NCBI GenBank assembly: GCA_947646735.1
Contig: CANTFK010000986.1
Span: 186,001 to 250,000 of the forward strand
Origin: Peronospora farinosa
Lineage: Eukaryota > Oomycota > Peronosporomycetes > Peronosporales > Peronosporaceae
Length of the DNA stretch: 64,000 nt
Reading direction: 5' to 3'
The notes beneath the pieces are model-generated. The model did no database searches, had not been told where the DNA came from, and saw only the letters and a list, made by a program, of their open reading frames with translations. Numbering within the stretch: position 1 is the stretch's first letter; every line of letters begins with the position of its first letter. The position numbers were made by a program, and so were the translations under genes. Shown one piece after another: positions 32,230 through 43,470 of the stretch.

Positions 32230-34239
32230 CTAGGTTTCGCCGGGAGTACTGTTGCCATTCCGCATGAGGAAGACCACCTTCTTTGTCGTACAAGAAATGC
32301 GGTAGTCAACAATTTCCACACCAGCAAAGGAATCAAAATTGGCAATGTGCTGAAACCCTTCTTCCAGTAGTGCTGAGTCCTTGGCTGTGAGCAAATAGTC
32401 GAACTTCACCAACTGATCCACCGTAGTCAACGATTCGTCCTTAGAGTACCTACAAACGCAACGCAGGTCAGCTACCGACTGTTTATTCATGACTACGAAT
32501 GCGGTATAAGTTACAAACCTCCACGCGGGAAACTCTTCTCCAAACCGCGAGACACCTGTCATAGCGGCTGGAACATCAATATGCACGCTGCGATGTAATC
32601 CTCGCTCATTTACGGCGACTTGGTGCAAGCGCACGAATGCCTCACCACCTTTAAGGGTTATATATCAGTAAGAGCAAACGCACTAGAAAAAAGGCAGAAA
32701 AGACTTTACCAGGGTAGTTGGATCGAGCAGCCATGAGCATGAACAACGTGCCTGGAATTGTTATCAATAGACAGCCAATGGCTCCAAGAAAAGCTAAACG
32801 TGCCTACACGCAAAAAATCAGTGTTGAGGAAATGGTCCGATTGTGAGTCCACCAGCTTGCTTACTTTGCTTCTATTGCGGTACAGCTTTGCAAATCCCTA
32901 CGTATCGGTGACACAATTATAATTTTCACATGTAAAACAGATATGATGATGATAAGGTAAGATCTCATCTTGTAATGACGTACCACAGCCGACACCATAT
33001 TCAATATTGGGATCGCGTTAAAGATAAAACGGAGCTCCTTGTGGGGCAAAAATGAGTAAAGAGCCAGGTAGACAAACACAGGCCACACCACCGATAGCAC
33101 ACTCCAGTCCACAAGCGACGCCGTCTTGAATGTCCACGCAAATGCATGCAACGATCGGCTTTTTAAAAGAGCCGGAAGCAGCGTACTACTCCAAACAAAA
33201 CAATAATCCCTGAGCTCTCGACACATTAATCAAATTACTGCTTCAGCACGCTAACCTTAGGCCAAGTGGGATCAGCAATGCCGTCGCTTGTAGTGCTCGA
33301 GGCAGCGCCGATGTAAAATACCACAGCGGTGGACTCACACCCCACTCGCTGCTTTTGTTCTGCACAGTATTAAACCACAATACCTCACCCTCGGGCCAGA
33401 GCCAGCGTTGCCAAAAGTACGAGTCCACTAGAATCGTCGTAATCAGTGATATAATTCCTGCCGATAAACCCCACGACATCATCCGGAAAAAAGATACTCG
33501 ACGTGATAGCAACATGTTTAGTACCACTGGTGCAAGCAACACTATTGTGTCTCCACGAAACACCACTGTTGTTAATGTAAACAAGAACACACAACGTTGC
33601 CATTTTTCCTACATACACAGCAAAATAAAAAATTATCAACTTCATACTTTTTCAATACATTACAACAATTGGCGTACCCGAAGCCAAAAGCCAAGCCCAA
33701 TTAGCACAAAACCCTACAAAAGTCATACACACAACCCAAAAATTCCATATTAGGTTATATACTCTACCTCGTTCTACTTTTTTTCTTACCAGTGCATAAA
33801 TATTCGGTAAAGTACGGCTTAGATAAAAGAGCAAATGGAACTGACAGCTACAAATAACGAGGAAAAAGCGACTGGTATCTCGACCAAAGCGCATCTCGAC
33901 GCCGTCATTAAAAAATACTAAAGCTCCTAGTGTCATCATACCCAATACCCATCGCGTCGCTAATTGCATCCAAAATTTAGGGGCATTTAAGGTCTGAATG
34001 ATCCAAATTAGGGGTCGACTGATACCTGCGACAATTAATGAGCCTAAAAAGGTGCGTGGTACTACTCCCGGAAACTCTAAATGGTCAAATTTATCCACGT
34101 GTTGAATCCCAAAGACCAATAAATCATGCGTCGCTTGAAGATTAAAACTCTCCTCTACCTTAGCAAAAGGACAAAGGAATATATATGCAGTCATTACCAA
34201 AGCTGCTAGTAACTCGGCACGACGACCACACATGAACAT
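32230..34239 (-). CDS. ALG12: ALG12, dolichol-P-mannose alpha-1,6-mannosyltransferase (seven exons)
   Basis: Adds the eighth mannose to the lipid-linked N-glycan precursor in the ER lumen (GT22 family). Exons on the minus strand: 34239-33790, 33713-33678, 33608-33256, 33209-32984, 32897-32865, 32803-32710, 32648-32230. All six introns are GT-AG (46-86 nt) and all joins keep frame, giving 536 residues, close to the family's usual 490-550. Diagnostic blocks: KVEESFNLQATHDLL and EFPGVVPRTFLG (the luminal loop with the catalytic acids), FYLSRTLPN, FLPHKELRF and, across the last join, NYPGGEAFVRLHQ. Multiple hydrophobic segments fit a polytopic ER protein. The 36-nt and 33-nt exons are supported by phase and family fit only; the 46-nt intron is the least certain. 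Confidence 0.93.
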
Positions 34240-34369
34240 CGCTATATAAGAAGAGCGAGTACCAATGGCATTGGTTAAATAAAATCAATACAATAAAGCA
34301 GTTTATGATCAAACGATTTAAAGGGGATTTTGAGCCAATGACGTGTCAGCTACAGTGACAATTTCATCG

Positions 34370-34665
34370 CAAATCGTACGGTTTTAATTGGTCAAAAAGA
34401 TGATGTACCACTTTCTGCAATGTGATGTCGAGGCATTGCCACCATTTCCTGACATAAGTCGGACATTGTCATATTGTTGATGGACTACCTATTTTTTAAA
34501 AACAAGACCTTTATTATAAGGCTAATCTTTTGTATGGGCTACAGGGCCAATTACTTTGTATACCATTCTATACTTGCTTTCTTACAAACGTCAGTTCGAC
34601 TCCGTATACAAAGGCGGTGGTATAATACTTGCTTGTCTGACAACTCTATGAGCGTGTTGAAAATA
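34370..34665. repeat. diverged one-arm copy of the long-TIR element
   Basis: Blocks such as CAGTTCGACTCCGTATAC and CTTGTCTGACAACTCTA match the right arm of the element at 37500-37740. No second arm is present. Confidence 0.65.
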
Positions 34666-35756
34666 GCGGTAGCTGTGAGGTCGGTCGTGGTCGATCTTGA
34701 CTGTCCTGTTCGCATGTTGTTTATAAAATACTCATCAGCATTTGCGTTGTATCCTCAAGCTGGTTGCGTAAGCAGCATGGTTTGTATAATTAGCTTGTGA
34801 ATACAACGCAACCGAGTGACGTTCCAGCAAGTAGAAGTGACCATCGACAGCAGCGTAAAGACATTCTGATAAACCAGTATGACTAATCTGCACGTCCAAT
34901 AAACATAAAATTACGAGCCGATTCGATAGTACTGACCGTTTGGAGGTCCAATAGTCGTAGGACGTCTCAATTTATCTTGTCTCGGTGTTTGAAGACAACA
35001 GTCACTATGTTGATGTTGCCTTCTGTCATCAAGCTTTCCTATGTTACCGTCTTGCGTTTGCCTCTAAGTCGAAACTGTCGAGTCCTTAAGGAATAAAGCA
35101 TATTCTTATTAATGAACTAAAACGTTGTGAACATTGTTGCACGTGCTTTGAAGCTATGCAACGGTCAGATCTTTTTCGCTTGCTGAGTCTGCCCTCGAGC
35201 AACACTAGGTTTCATCAAGGGGTGACTCCATTCGTTTTGAAACGTTTGAATGCATTATAATGTGATGGTCGTTACTTAAGACATCCCATTCAACCATTAA
35301 AGGCCGTTGCCCAAGGCACTCTAAAAAAGACCTCTGCGTCAGGTTCAAGGGAACTGATGCTAACACCGTAACGCAAGCTCAAACCTTTCGCAGCACTGAG
35401 AACGCATCTCTTTCGCCAGGAAAATGAGCCAATTGATCCTGTTGCGTATCAGCGAGATGCGTCTTTTGCTAACCGTAATTTTGAACTATTAGTAAGACTT
35501 ACTGGTCTTGCAGGTATCGGACATTTACACCACCAACTATCCTTTTTTGCGCTTTATGCACGACACTATGTACTGCCAGCCTTACGAGCGCTGTGGTATA
35601 TACATTGATACATTCGACATAGCGATTTGTGCTTTCAACGTGACTAATCTTACAACCTCAGCAAAACTTGTAATAAAAGCATAAGTACAAGATTAAATGC
35701 TGTATTCTCGTATGATGTTATCTACTAGCTTTTAGCATTAACAGACTTCTTTTCCC
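34666..35756. other. unassigned intergenic sequence between ALG12 and the NLP gene
   Basis: No intact frame of note. 35340-35440 has a short protein-like stretch (TDANTVTQAQTFRSTEN) but no supporting context. Confidence 0.3.
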
Positions 35757-36551
35757 TCAAAAAGGGTACGATTCTTCCAATGAGGTCCAGAAGTTGTAAT
35801 CATTAATGCACATTTTCGACCCCTTACCCCAGTCCGTTAGATTTAAAGCACAACGCGCATTTTCCGAAAGCTGATCCCACATGATCAGATCCTGAAAGCC
35901 ACCCTTTTCAGCAGTAGGTTCGAATTCATAGCTGGAGAGAAGATCGTTATTTCTATTACGTCGATAGTAATATTTGAGTTTTACATTCGTGCCATCCACT
36001 ATGGTGTCATTTATGGAATGGTATTTCTCAAATCCGTGAGGAGTCGACACCGACAAAGCCAAGATCTTGGCGTTTTCGACGGCAGCATTGTTAATCCACA
36101 CGGAAGCACAAAGCCAGTCGTGACGCTTACCATACCCATCCGTTATTTGCACCTTCGGGGTGTAGTATGCGTACATGAGAACATACCGGCCCTCGTGCCA
36201 AGCTGCACGCCCGTAAACTTGAGACCCATCCTGATTTCCCTTGCAGTTACCGGTTAGGTCTCCGGTAGGCTTAAGCCCACCGGTAACATAACCTTCAGCG
36301 CTTACTGCAGGGTACATGTGGCATGTATCTTCACCAATTGTGAGTCTCGGTTTAAATTTGATGGCAGCCTTTTCATCAGGCGTAACGGGGTCAAGCTGGC
36401 GAAGCGGTATGATATTGTCGTGATTGACCTTTCTGTACCTCGGGCACCCATTTAACGGCGCATCAAAATAACCAGCTTCCTTGGCCGTTACATGGTCTAC
36501 GACCGTAGTAATTCCGGCCAATGCGACACATAGGAAGCCAGCGATCTTCAT
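35757..36551 (-). CDS. secreted NLP (necrosis- and ethylene-inducing-like protein), non-canonical core
   Basis: A secreted protein of 264 residues. Start at 36551 gives an N-terminal signal peptide (MKIAGFLCVALAGITTV, cleavage probably near residue 20-23); the longer frame to 36656 would put residues ahead of it and is less likely. The NPP1 domain fills the rest, with six cysteines after the signal and the conserved block around YGKRHDWLC at about residue 138-146. In cytolytic family members the central seven-residue motif has His at its second and Glu at its last position; here these are Lys and Leu, which is typical of the non-cytotoxic NLP groups of biotrophic oomycetes. The frame is intact. 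Relatives act outside the cell on plant membranes or as immune-recognised patterns; toxicity is not expected here but is not excluded. Confidence 0.95.
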   Translation of the reverse strand: MKIAGFLCVALAGITTVVDHVTAKEAGYFDAPLNGCPRYRKVNHDNIIPLRQLDPVTPDEKAAIKFKPRLTIGEDTCHMYPAVSAEGYVTGGLKPTGDLTGNCKGNQDGSQVYGRAAWHEGRYVLMYAYYTPKVQITDGYGKRHDWLCASVWINNAAVENAKILALSVSTPHGFEKYHSINDTIVDGTNVKLKYYYRRNRNNDLLSSYEFEPTAEKGGFQDLIMWDQLSENARCALNLTDWGKGSKMCINDYNFWTSLEESYPF

Positions 36552-36556
36552 GGTTG

Positions 36557-37004
36557 GAGAATTTTCACTTGTTGACTCTATTTCAGGATGAAAAAAGAAT
36601 AATGAAATGGTGGGAGACGATAGCGTCAAGAAAAGTCGATGAAGTATGGGCGTCACCGAAGTTGGTTTTAATATAGTTTATTCAAGAATCTGTACAACCC
36701 AAATTCGTTCTTCATACAAAGAACAAGTCCAGTCGTAAAAACGTCGTGCAGTAATAATTAACAAATGGTCGAGCTTTCACATCGCAAATCGTAATCTTAT
36801 CATGCTTAAAGTGCGCATGGCCGGACTTGAGATTGAAACGTTGTGCAGAGCTCGAAAGCCTTTCGAAAAGCTCAAGAGTCACCACATGGATACGAAAGAA
36901 AACAAGTCACATATGGATTGAATGAGACGAATGAAACACGGTGATATATGGCTAGGACTGCTGCCGTTATGAGTTGCCTGTAAGAATAAGGAGATGCCAC
37001 GTGC
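36557..37004. other. NLP upstream region
   Basis: No gene seen. Pyrimidine-rich complement near 36590-36620 precedes the start codon. It probably holds the NLP promoter. Confidence 0.3.
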
Positions 37005-37900
37005 CTTTGTCTTTACCTGTTTTCTAACAATCATTCGTATATTCCGTACAATTCATCTCCATCCAGTCTCCCATCCAAAGATAGCAATGGAAGGGTCGGC
37101 GATAGTACGGCTTTCTGGCGATTATCACCTATCGGCCACCGCTCTCTTTAACATGACCTTTACTATAGCTGCATTTGTAAATATTACTGCTCGCTTATAG
37201 AGTTGTCAGACGAGCAAATATTATAAAATTCGGAGTCGAACTGACGTTTGTAAAAAAGCGAGAATAGAATGGTACACGAAACAAGTGGCCTGCAGCCCAA
37301 AAGATTAGCTAGATGGTAAAGGTCTAGTCAAATTGTTGACGGACAACTAATTACTTTGTTATAAAGTAATGCGTTGTCCGACAACAAAGCGACGATGTCC
37401 GGATGATGTTAAGAAATTGTGGCAACTTTCAGTCGAAATGGGCGCGAGCCCAAAGCTCATTGGTAAAAAAGATGAAGCTGCTTACCGCCCATGTCGTATC
37501 TCGCTGACTGGACGTTGCCACAATTTCTTGACATAATCCGGACATCATCAAATTGTTGTCGTTATTTTAATGAGTTGTCCGTCAACAATTTGACTAGACC
37601 TTTACCATCTAGCTAATCTTTTGGGCTGCAGGCCACTTGTTTCGTGTACTCGCTTCCTTACAGACGACAGTTCGACTCCGTATACTAAGGCGATGGTATA
37701 AAACTCGCTTGTCTGACGACTCTACGAGCGAGCAGTAACATTTACTAATACAGCTATATGTTAAAAAGAGCGATAGTTGAGAGCGCGGTTACCGCCAAAA
37801 AATCCGTACTATCGCCGACCCTTCCAATTCTATCTTTGGATGGTAGACTGGATGGAGACGACTTGTACGAAAGAGAGTACGTTAGTAACTGTACTGTACC
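37005..37900. mobile_element. DNA element with very long terminal inverted repeats
   Basis: About 400-bp arms are inverted copies of each other: for example CCATCCAAAGATAG at 37072 against the complement at 37833-37846, GGTCTAGTCAAATTGTTGAC at 37321 against about 37583-37602, and AAGAAATTGTGGCAAC at about 37410 against about 37515. A centre of roughly 60 bp is not duplicated. No transposase frame, so it is non-autonomous (MITE- or foldback-like). The target duplication is not resolved. Confidence 0.8.
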
Positions 37901-39063
37901 AAAGACCTGTCGCCTGGGTGAGACACACTATGTGTCACACCCTTGTGTATGTGATATACACTAGGTGTATTCACATTAATGGGGATGACGCCCAGCTGGG
38001 ACTAGGCGTCATCAAATGACGTCAGTCAGTTACGTCGTTAAGCGAGCTTGACTACATTTAAGCTCGCACGTAGGCATGCGCTCCTAAGAGATGGCACCAA
38101 TCATTACATATTGACCACTCAGTACTTAGATTAATATCTAGTTAAATTATATTAGATACAAATTAGTCTTGAATTTGCTAAACTAACGCTCACTGCCCCA
38201 TGATAAGCTGAATAAGCTTTTGCGTGGCGTAAATGAAACACTTGGTTTAAATATTTGTTGGTGGTTCGCTTCGGCGAGTGGCAATCGTTGGTTTTACCGC
38301 GAAAGCGGCCGACTATCCACCCACCAGATAAGACTTTCTAACCGCTTTCGCTCGAGCATGAAGGTGTGAGCCTGTAGTCGTGGCAGCTACTTTAAATTGC
38401 CCGTCTACAATCTGGTCGTAATGTTAATACTAACGTGTATTCCTTTCGTTCCGACGAACACGGTTATATAAATAATATTTATATACGGGTAAATTTCACG
38501 AAGTTTACGCAAATAGTATATTTTTGGGTATATAGACATCCTTAATGCAAGCGTTTCGCTCTATACAACATTGCGTATCGCTCGACGCATCACGGAGTCT
38601 TCCTATTTATGTACCGAAGCGTTCTGAGGTGCCGTAGCACGTGAGAAAGCAGCGTACAGTTGCTCATGCAAGAGCACATTTTGGAAGCCTTATGCCGATA
38701 CGCTGCAGCGTCTGTCCCTGCAAATTGTTAGTCATGATTTCGTACGTTAGGTGCACGAATAAATGCTTCAGACAAACGGCGTGTGGAAGGCCTCATTGAT
38801 CGGAAATCATCGCGATCCGTGGATGAAGCACGCGAAGCCGGTGCAAGCTCGCATCAAAACTTTATCTTTAATCACACGTGCCGAGCACTGGAGTACGATG
38901 ACACGGGTGCCGTTGCACAGGCCGTTCGATGCATCCAGCTTTTCGTAATAACTTAATAGGTGTGTAGACCTTTAGCTGTAGGCGATGCGGCGGCCAGCAA
39001 TTAATGTCGATCCGTTATAGACCTCCGTCGGAATGACGTTGGATCCTCCCTGTCGTCAACTTT
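37901..39063. repeat. probable solo LTR related to family F, plus unassigned sequence
   Basis: GTATGTGATATACACTAGG and ATTCACATTAATGGGGATGA (about 37945-37985) match the family F LTR at 47755-47800. Downstream, TATATAAATAATATTTATAT near 38464 is a possible promoter TATA. The far limit is not defined and no coding was seen. Confidence 0.4.
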
Positions 39064-39068
39064 GTTGG
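39064..39068. other. possible left target duplication of element C
   Basis: GTTGG here and TTTGG at 45507-45511 match at four of five positions. Confidence 0.4.
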
Positions 39069-39388
39069 TGTAACGGGCTAAGGACCCGTTACCGTCTTTC
39101 ACTAGAAGGGCGTTGAGGAAGCGCTCTTAATGAACTCGTAAATATAACTCTGTTTTATTTTTGTTTTAGTTTTGATTCAAAGTAAGTGCGAATATGTTCC
39201 CTAGCTCATGGGAACCACTCAATATGGAAGTCAATATATTAATTGGCTAATTATTGGGTCTGGCACCCCAATAATGAACCAATAATAAAATGACGCGCAG
39301 TATCCGATTAGCGGATACTGCCCTATGCCTGCTTATGTAATTATGTATTATCCCTATAACTACTTATGTAATAGGTAGACCCATTTCA
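39069..39388 (-). repeat. 3' LTR of element C
   Basis: 320 bp, TGTAAC to ATTTCA. Next to it 39389-39402 is purine-rich on the minus strand (polypurine tract). Confidence 0.9.
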
Positions 39389-39499
39389 TCACCCCCCTCT
39401 TAAAGTTGCGCTTACCTCAACGTAAGCGCGAATCGCAGAAAGTTTCTTCTAGACCAACGGCGTAACTCCGAACCTGCTCAGTTAGACTTAAGTGAGCAG

Positions 39500-40897
39500 C
39501 ATGGACCCTAGGCGTCCACGAAACAATGTCTCTGACATCCAGAACTATGGCACCAAGCGACAATCCGTAGAGAGCAGGCGCCGCAGGTCATGGATAGGGA
39601 CTTGAAACCGTGGCGCTTGTATGGTCTTGAAGGTGCTGTCGAACCCGAGCCACTGGAGGTCATGAAGAATCTTTTCACGCGATACCGTACAGTGATAGGC
39701 AAGGCGACGAACAACGCATATACCGACGACGCGTTGCAGAGGTCTTGGTGTGCCTTCATCAGGCGCTGAAACGCGAGCCGACGTGAAGGAATGTCCTTCA
39801 TGTCCTGGTTAGACGGTCGCGAGGGAACGCGTGATAGACACGCTATTAACGACCTGCCGACGCATCTGTCGTATGACTTGTGACGACTATCACCTTTGTT
39901 ACGTCCACATTCGTGAGGGATGTCCAACGTGCAACGTGGGCAGATCGCGACCGTTCCGGCAGGAATGGGACGATTTGGTGTGTGCGCGAGGCATGCCCGA
40001 CCATATTCGTCCATGGATTGCCCATTATGAGAGAAGCCTTTCGGAGCTCCAGGTGTCCAAGCTACGGCGAGTGAGAGCGCGTCCTTACGATCGCCGACGG
40101 CATTCACGTAGTCGAGGTCGTCAACCGTATCATCCATATGCTCCCGAGCCTCGTAATAAGGTCTCGGTCTCGGAGTCGCTCGGGAGGTCGTTGCGGTTTC
40201 GTTGCGCGAGCATTACGGCTCGCGAGATCGGGGATGGAACCGGCAGCGTCGGTCACGATCACCGTCTTTCTACGGGACTCGTAGTCCTCGACCACGTTTG
40301 GGACATCTTGGGACAGCGTACTCGATGGCTCCCATGTATCGTCCGCCGGGGAATATCCCAACCAGCGAACCCTGTAATGTTTCTCGACACGCTTCTTCAT
40401 GGGCGCCAAGTTATTACTCGGCGCCTGGGACTTGTGATCCTCGTGATCGACAATTCGGTCGACAATCCAGCGTCGCGCACCCAATGCATCGACTAATGGA
40501 GGAGGAGCATCACGACGGAAGGCCGATGAGCGCCGATTTTCGTAATCGGGCGCCTGTACAGTCGAATGATGAGCTGCGCATACTCCGCGCTGAAGCTGAG
40601 GAGTCGAAGAATGCCTTACTTGATGCTCGCGAGATAGCTGAGAGAGCTCAAGATCGTGCGGATGCTGCTACTGAGGCTGCTGAGCGTACTCGACTTGAGC
40701 ATCTGGTACTTGTTGAGCGCCTACGTCAACTTGAGACGAATGCGTTCAAAGGACCCCAGCAGGTCGAGTCTGCACGCGTTCGGGCAGGACTTGGTCCCAG
40801 TCGTCGTCAACGTCGTCGTCAAGGGATGTCGGATTTCGAGCCGGCACAGAAGAGCGGGGAAGATTCGAAGGGAGATCCGTCGGCAGGTAAGCCTTGA
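39500..40897 (+). pseudogene. antisense coiled-coil gene of element C (family 1)
   Basis: Runs against pol, from ATG at 39500 about 110 bp inside the 3' LTR to a stop at 40897, roughly 465 codons with a few frame breaks. Parts in order: EQAPQVMDRDLKPWRLYGLE (39570-39640); a Cys/His-rich stretch with CDDYHLCYVHIREGCPTC (39870-39940); an Arg/Ser-rich stretch (RRRHSRSRGRQPYHPY, about 40095-40140); then the open 231-residue frame (40202-40897) ending in a long coiled coil (SKNALLDAREIAERAQDRAD, DAATEAAERTRLEHLVLVER) and a basic patch RRQRRRQ. The last 123 codons from ATG 40526 keep the same start and stop as in element D. Function unknown. Confidence 0.5.
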
Positions 40898-41096
40898 GGC
40901 GCCCGACGTACAATGTCGGGTGTAAACGCATAGATGTAGGTATGTCTAGCGTGTAAGCGTCACCATGCACCTTAACAAGCCGAAATGGGTCAATATATAT
41001 TGGTGCTAACTTATTATCACCCAAATGCGTCACTAATGTGTTCGGTAATTCACTTGTTGATAACAATACTCTGTCACCTTCTCGAAATATCAACAT
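40104..41096 (-). pseudogene. integrase C-terminus, linker and chromodomain of element C
   Basis: 40746-41096 reads KVHGDAYTLDIPTSMRLHP and VGRLKAYLP (GPF-type C-terminal domain). 40104-40484 holds a clear chromodomain: KHYRVRWLGYSPADDTWEPS. The two are in different frames, separated by the linker that faces the antisense coiled coil. Confidence 0.8.
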
Positions 41097-41221
41097 ATTC
41101 TTTCGACCTCTGTCTGCATTCTCCTTTTGCTTGCGATGGAAAGCATCGCGTCAGAAGTCGATATGCCGTTGGACAGTATTAGGTGCATCGGCAGCAACCT
41201 CATTCGCATCGTAATCAATCA

Positions 41222-43470
41222 TCAATAGTTTCGGCGCAATTTCATCCATAGATACTTCCCCACCAAGCTTGGCGACAGGGTGTTTTGAAGCTGAGAGAGC
41301 AGTAGCGCCGGAACGCGAGGATGCCTCGCGTTGTTAACGAAAAAGGGCGTTAACCCGGTTGACGCGTGGACAGCATTGTTGATTGCAAACTCTGCAATTG
41401 GAAGAAATGAACTCCATGATGAGAACGATGTTGCATAACTGCGCAAGACATCTTCGAGCACTCTGTTCACACGCTCCGTTTGCCCATCCGTCTCTGGGTG
41501 GGCCGCCGTAGACATAAGCAACCGCGTGCCTAATAGCTGGAATAATTCGGCCTAGAAAGCCGAAGTGAAACGCGGGTCACGGTCCGAAACAATGGATTCT
41601 GGCAAGCCATGATGCCTAAAAATAAGATCAATGAAGATCTTTGCTGTCGTCTTCGCCGTAATCAGGGAGGAGACCGAGGCAAAATGCACTATTGGACTGA
41701 ACGGATCCACTAATACCAATACCCCGTGCTTTTTGTTTATCCGGTAGAGATCAAAGATAAAGTTTATGCTGACCGAGCACAGGATTCCGTAGCAATCGGA
41801 AGAGGACGCAGTGGGGCTTGTGAAGACGGCGCGAGCTTCACACGCTGACAGGTTTTACAGAAGCGCACCCATTTCTGGATGTACTTATACATTCGCGGCC
41901 AGAAAAATACGCGAGAAATAGCTGCAAACGTCTTGTCGCGGCCCAGGTGTCCGCCACATGGGCTGTCGTGAAACTCATGAACCAATCGGGCTCGAAGGTC
42001 GTCATCAGAAGGAATTACGACACGCGGGGAATCAAAGACGTCAATAGTGTACGTCAGCAAAGGAACGTCAAGCGCGTAACGCTTGATGTTGTCGCGTGTT
42101 GGTTTCGTCAACTTCGCGAGTAATTTTTCGCTCTGGTCCCTGAGATAGTTGATGATTCCTGCATAACAGGAATCATTCGCGTAGGATTCAGCGATCTCAG
42201 TTCGGATCAAAAGCACGGGGGTCGAAATCATCGCATTAAGTCCCAGGTCAATACAACACACACAGATATCTTCGTCGTCATCAATATACTCCGTTTGATG
42301 ACCCATATCACGCCGAGGATCGTAATTAGGACGACGAGAAAGCGCGTCAGCGAGAATGTTATTATTTCCAGGCTTGTAATGCACCACAAAATTATACTCG
42401 GCAAAAAATGACAACCACCGTGCCATACGCTGGGATAAGTGAGGACTCTTGACGGCGGTACGCAATGATGCGTGATCTGTGTAGATAGAACACATCTTTT
42501 CACCGAGCAAAAATACTCGAAACTTGATTAGCGCGTAACGCATAGCCAAAAGTTCCTTGTCGTGTACCGGATAATTTTTCTCGGCAGGTTTCACCTGTCG
42601 TGATTGAAAACTCACGACGCGCTCTCGACCCTCGTCATCAAATTGCATGAGGGCACATCCTATAGCGAAATTGCTCGCGTCACACACGACGTGGAATGGC
42701 TTAGAGTCATCAGGTAACATCAGCACCGGTGCCTCGGACAAGCTCTTCTTTACGGAGCGAGGGCAGATTGATGTTCTGCCTTCCATAACTATACTGCTTC
42801 TTTCTTGAGCAGTTTCGATAATGTCTGAATTAGCTCAGCATAGTTCTTCGTATACTTATTTAAGTAATTCGCCAGACCGAGCCATTGACGTAAATCAGTT
42901 TGGTTCCATAGTCCGCCCATTCTCGTCAATCAAAAGCGGGAGCTCGTCTTCGACCGCTTCACTTGTTTGCGGGAGCCCCAGCTCGACCGCCTCGATATTT
43001 ATCGGGAGTCTCTGCTCTTCCGATGTACTTGTACGCGGGAGCCCCTGCTCGACCGCCTCGAATTTGATCGGGAGCCTCTGCTCGTCTGATGTGCTTGTAT
43101 GCGGGAGCCTATGCTCGTCCGATGTGTTTGTATGCGGGATCCCCTGCTCGACCGCCTCGATATTTATCGGGAGTCTCTGCTCTTCCGATGTACTTGTACG
43201 CGGGAGCCCCTGCTCGACCGCCTCGAATTTGATCGGGAGCCTCTGCTCGTCTGATGTGCTTGTATGCGGGAGCCTATGCTCGTCCGATGTGTTTGTATGC
43301 GGGATCCCCTGCTCGACCGCCTCGAAAATTAATCGGGAGCCTCTGCTCGTCCGATGTGCTTGTATGCGGGAGCCCCTGCTCGACCACCTCGTTGAAAATC
43401 GGGAACCCCAGTTCGACCGATGTCTGTGTGTGCAAGAACCGCTGTTCGACCGCCTCGTTGTGTGGCTACG
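41222..43470 (-). pseudogene. pol remnant of element C (RNase H, integrase pieces, linker)
   Basis: RNase H and integrase zinc region are open as 340 residues (41764-42786): VVCDASNFAIGCALMQ, then HLGRDKTFAA and CKTCQRVK. Only a short integrase core piece remains (41222-41521, DGQTERVNRVLED). Upstream the sequence jumps at about 42908 from the RT connection straight into the 66-bp repeat linker, so reverse transcriptase is gone. Confidence 0.85.
42994..43323. repeat. exact 165-bp tandem duplication in the linker repeat, element C
   Basis: 42994-43158 is repeated as 43159-43323 without a visible difference; 165 is five 33-bp half-units, so the reading frame is kept. Confidence 0.9.

Noticed and set aside
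33652..33789. Unspliced continuation of the first ALG12 exon to 33652
   Set aside because: The unspliced reading breaks family similarity, while two GT-AG introns with a 36-nt exon restore it in frame.
35757..36656. Longer NLP start at 36656
   Set aside because: It would put 35 residues ahead of a clear signal peptide; the Met at 36551 gives the expected secreted form.
39508..40137. 209-residue minus-strand frame downstream of the chromodomain in element C
   Set aside because: It lies after the chromodomain, has no domain, and is not open in A or D; the opposite strand has the more protein-like signal. Kept as a caution for the antisense interpretation.
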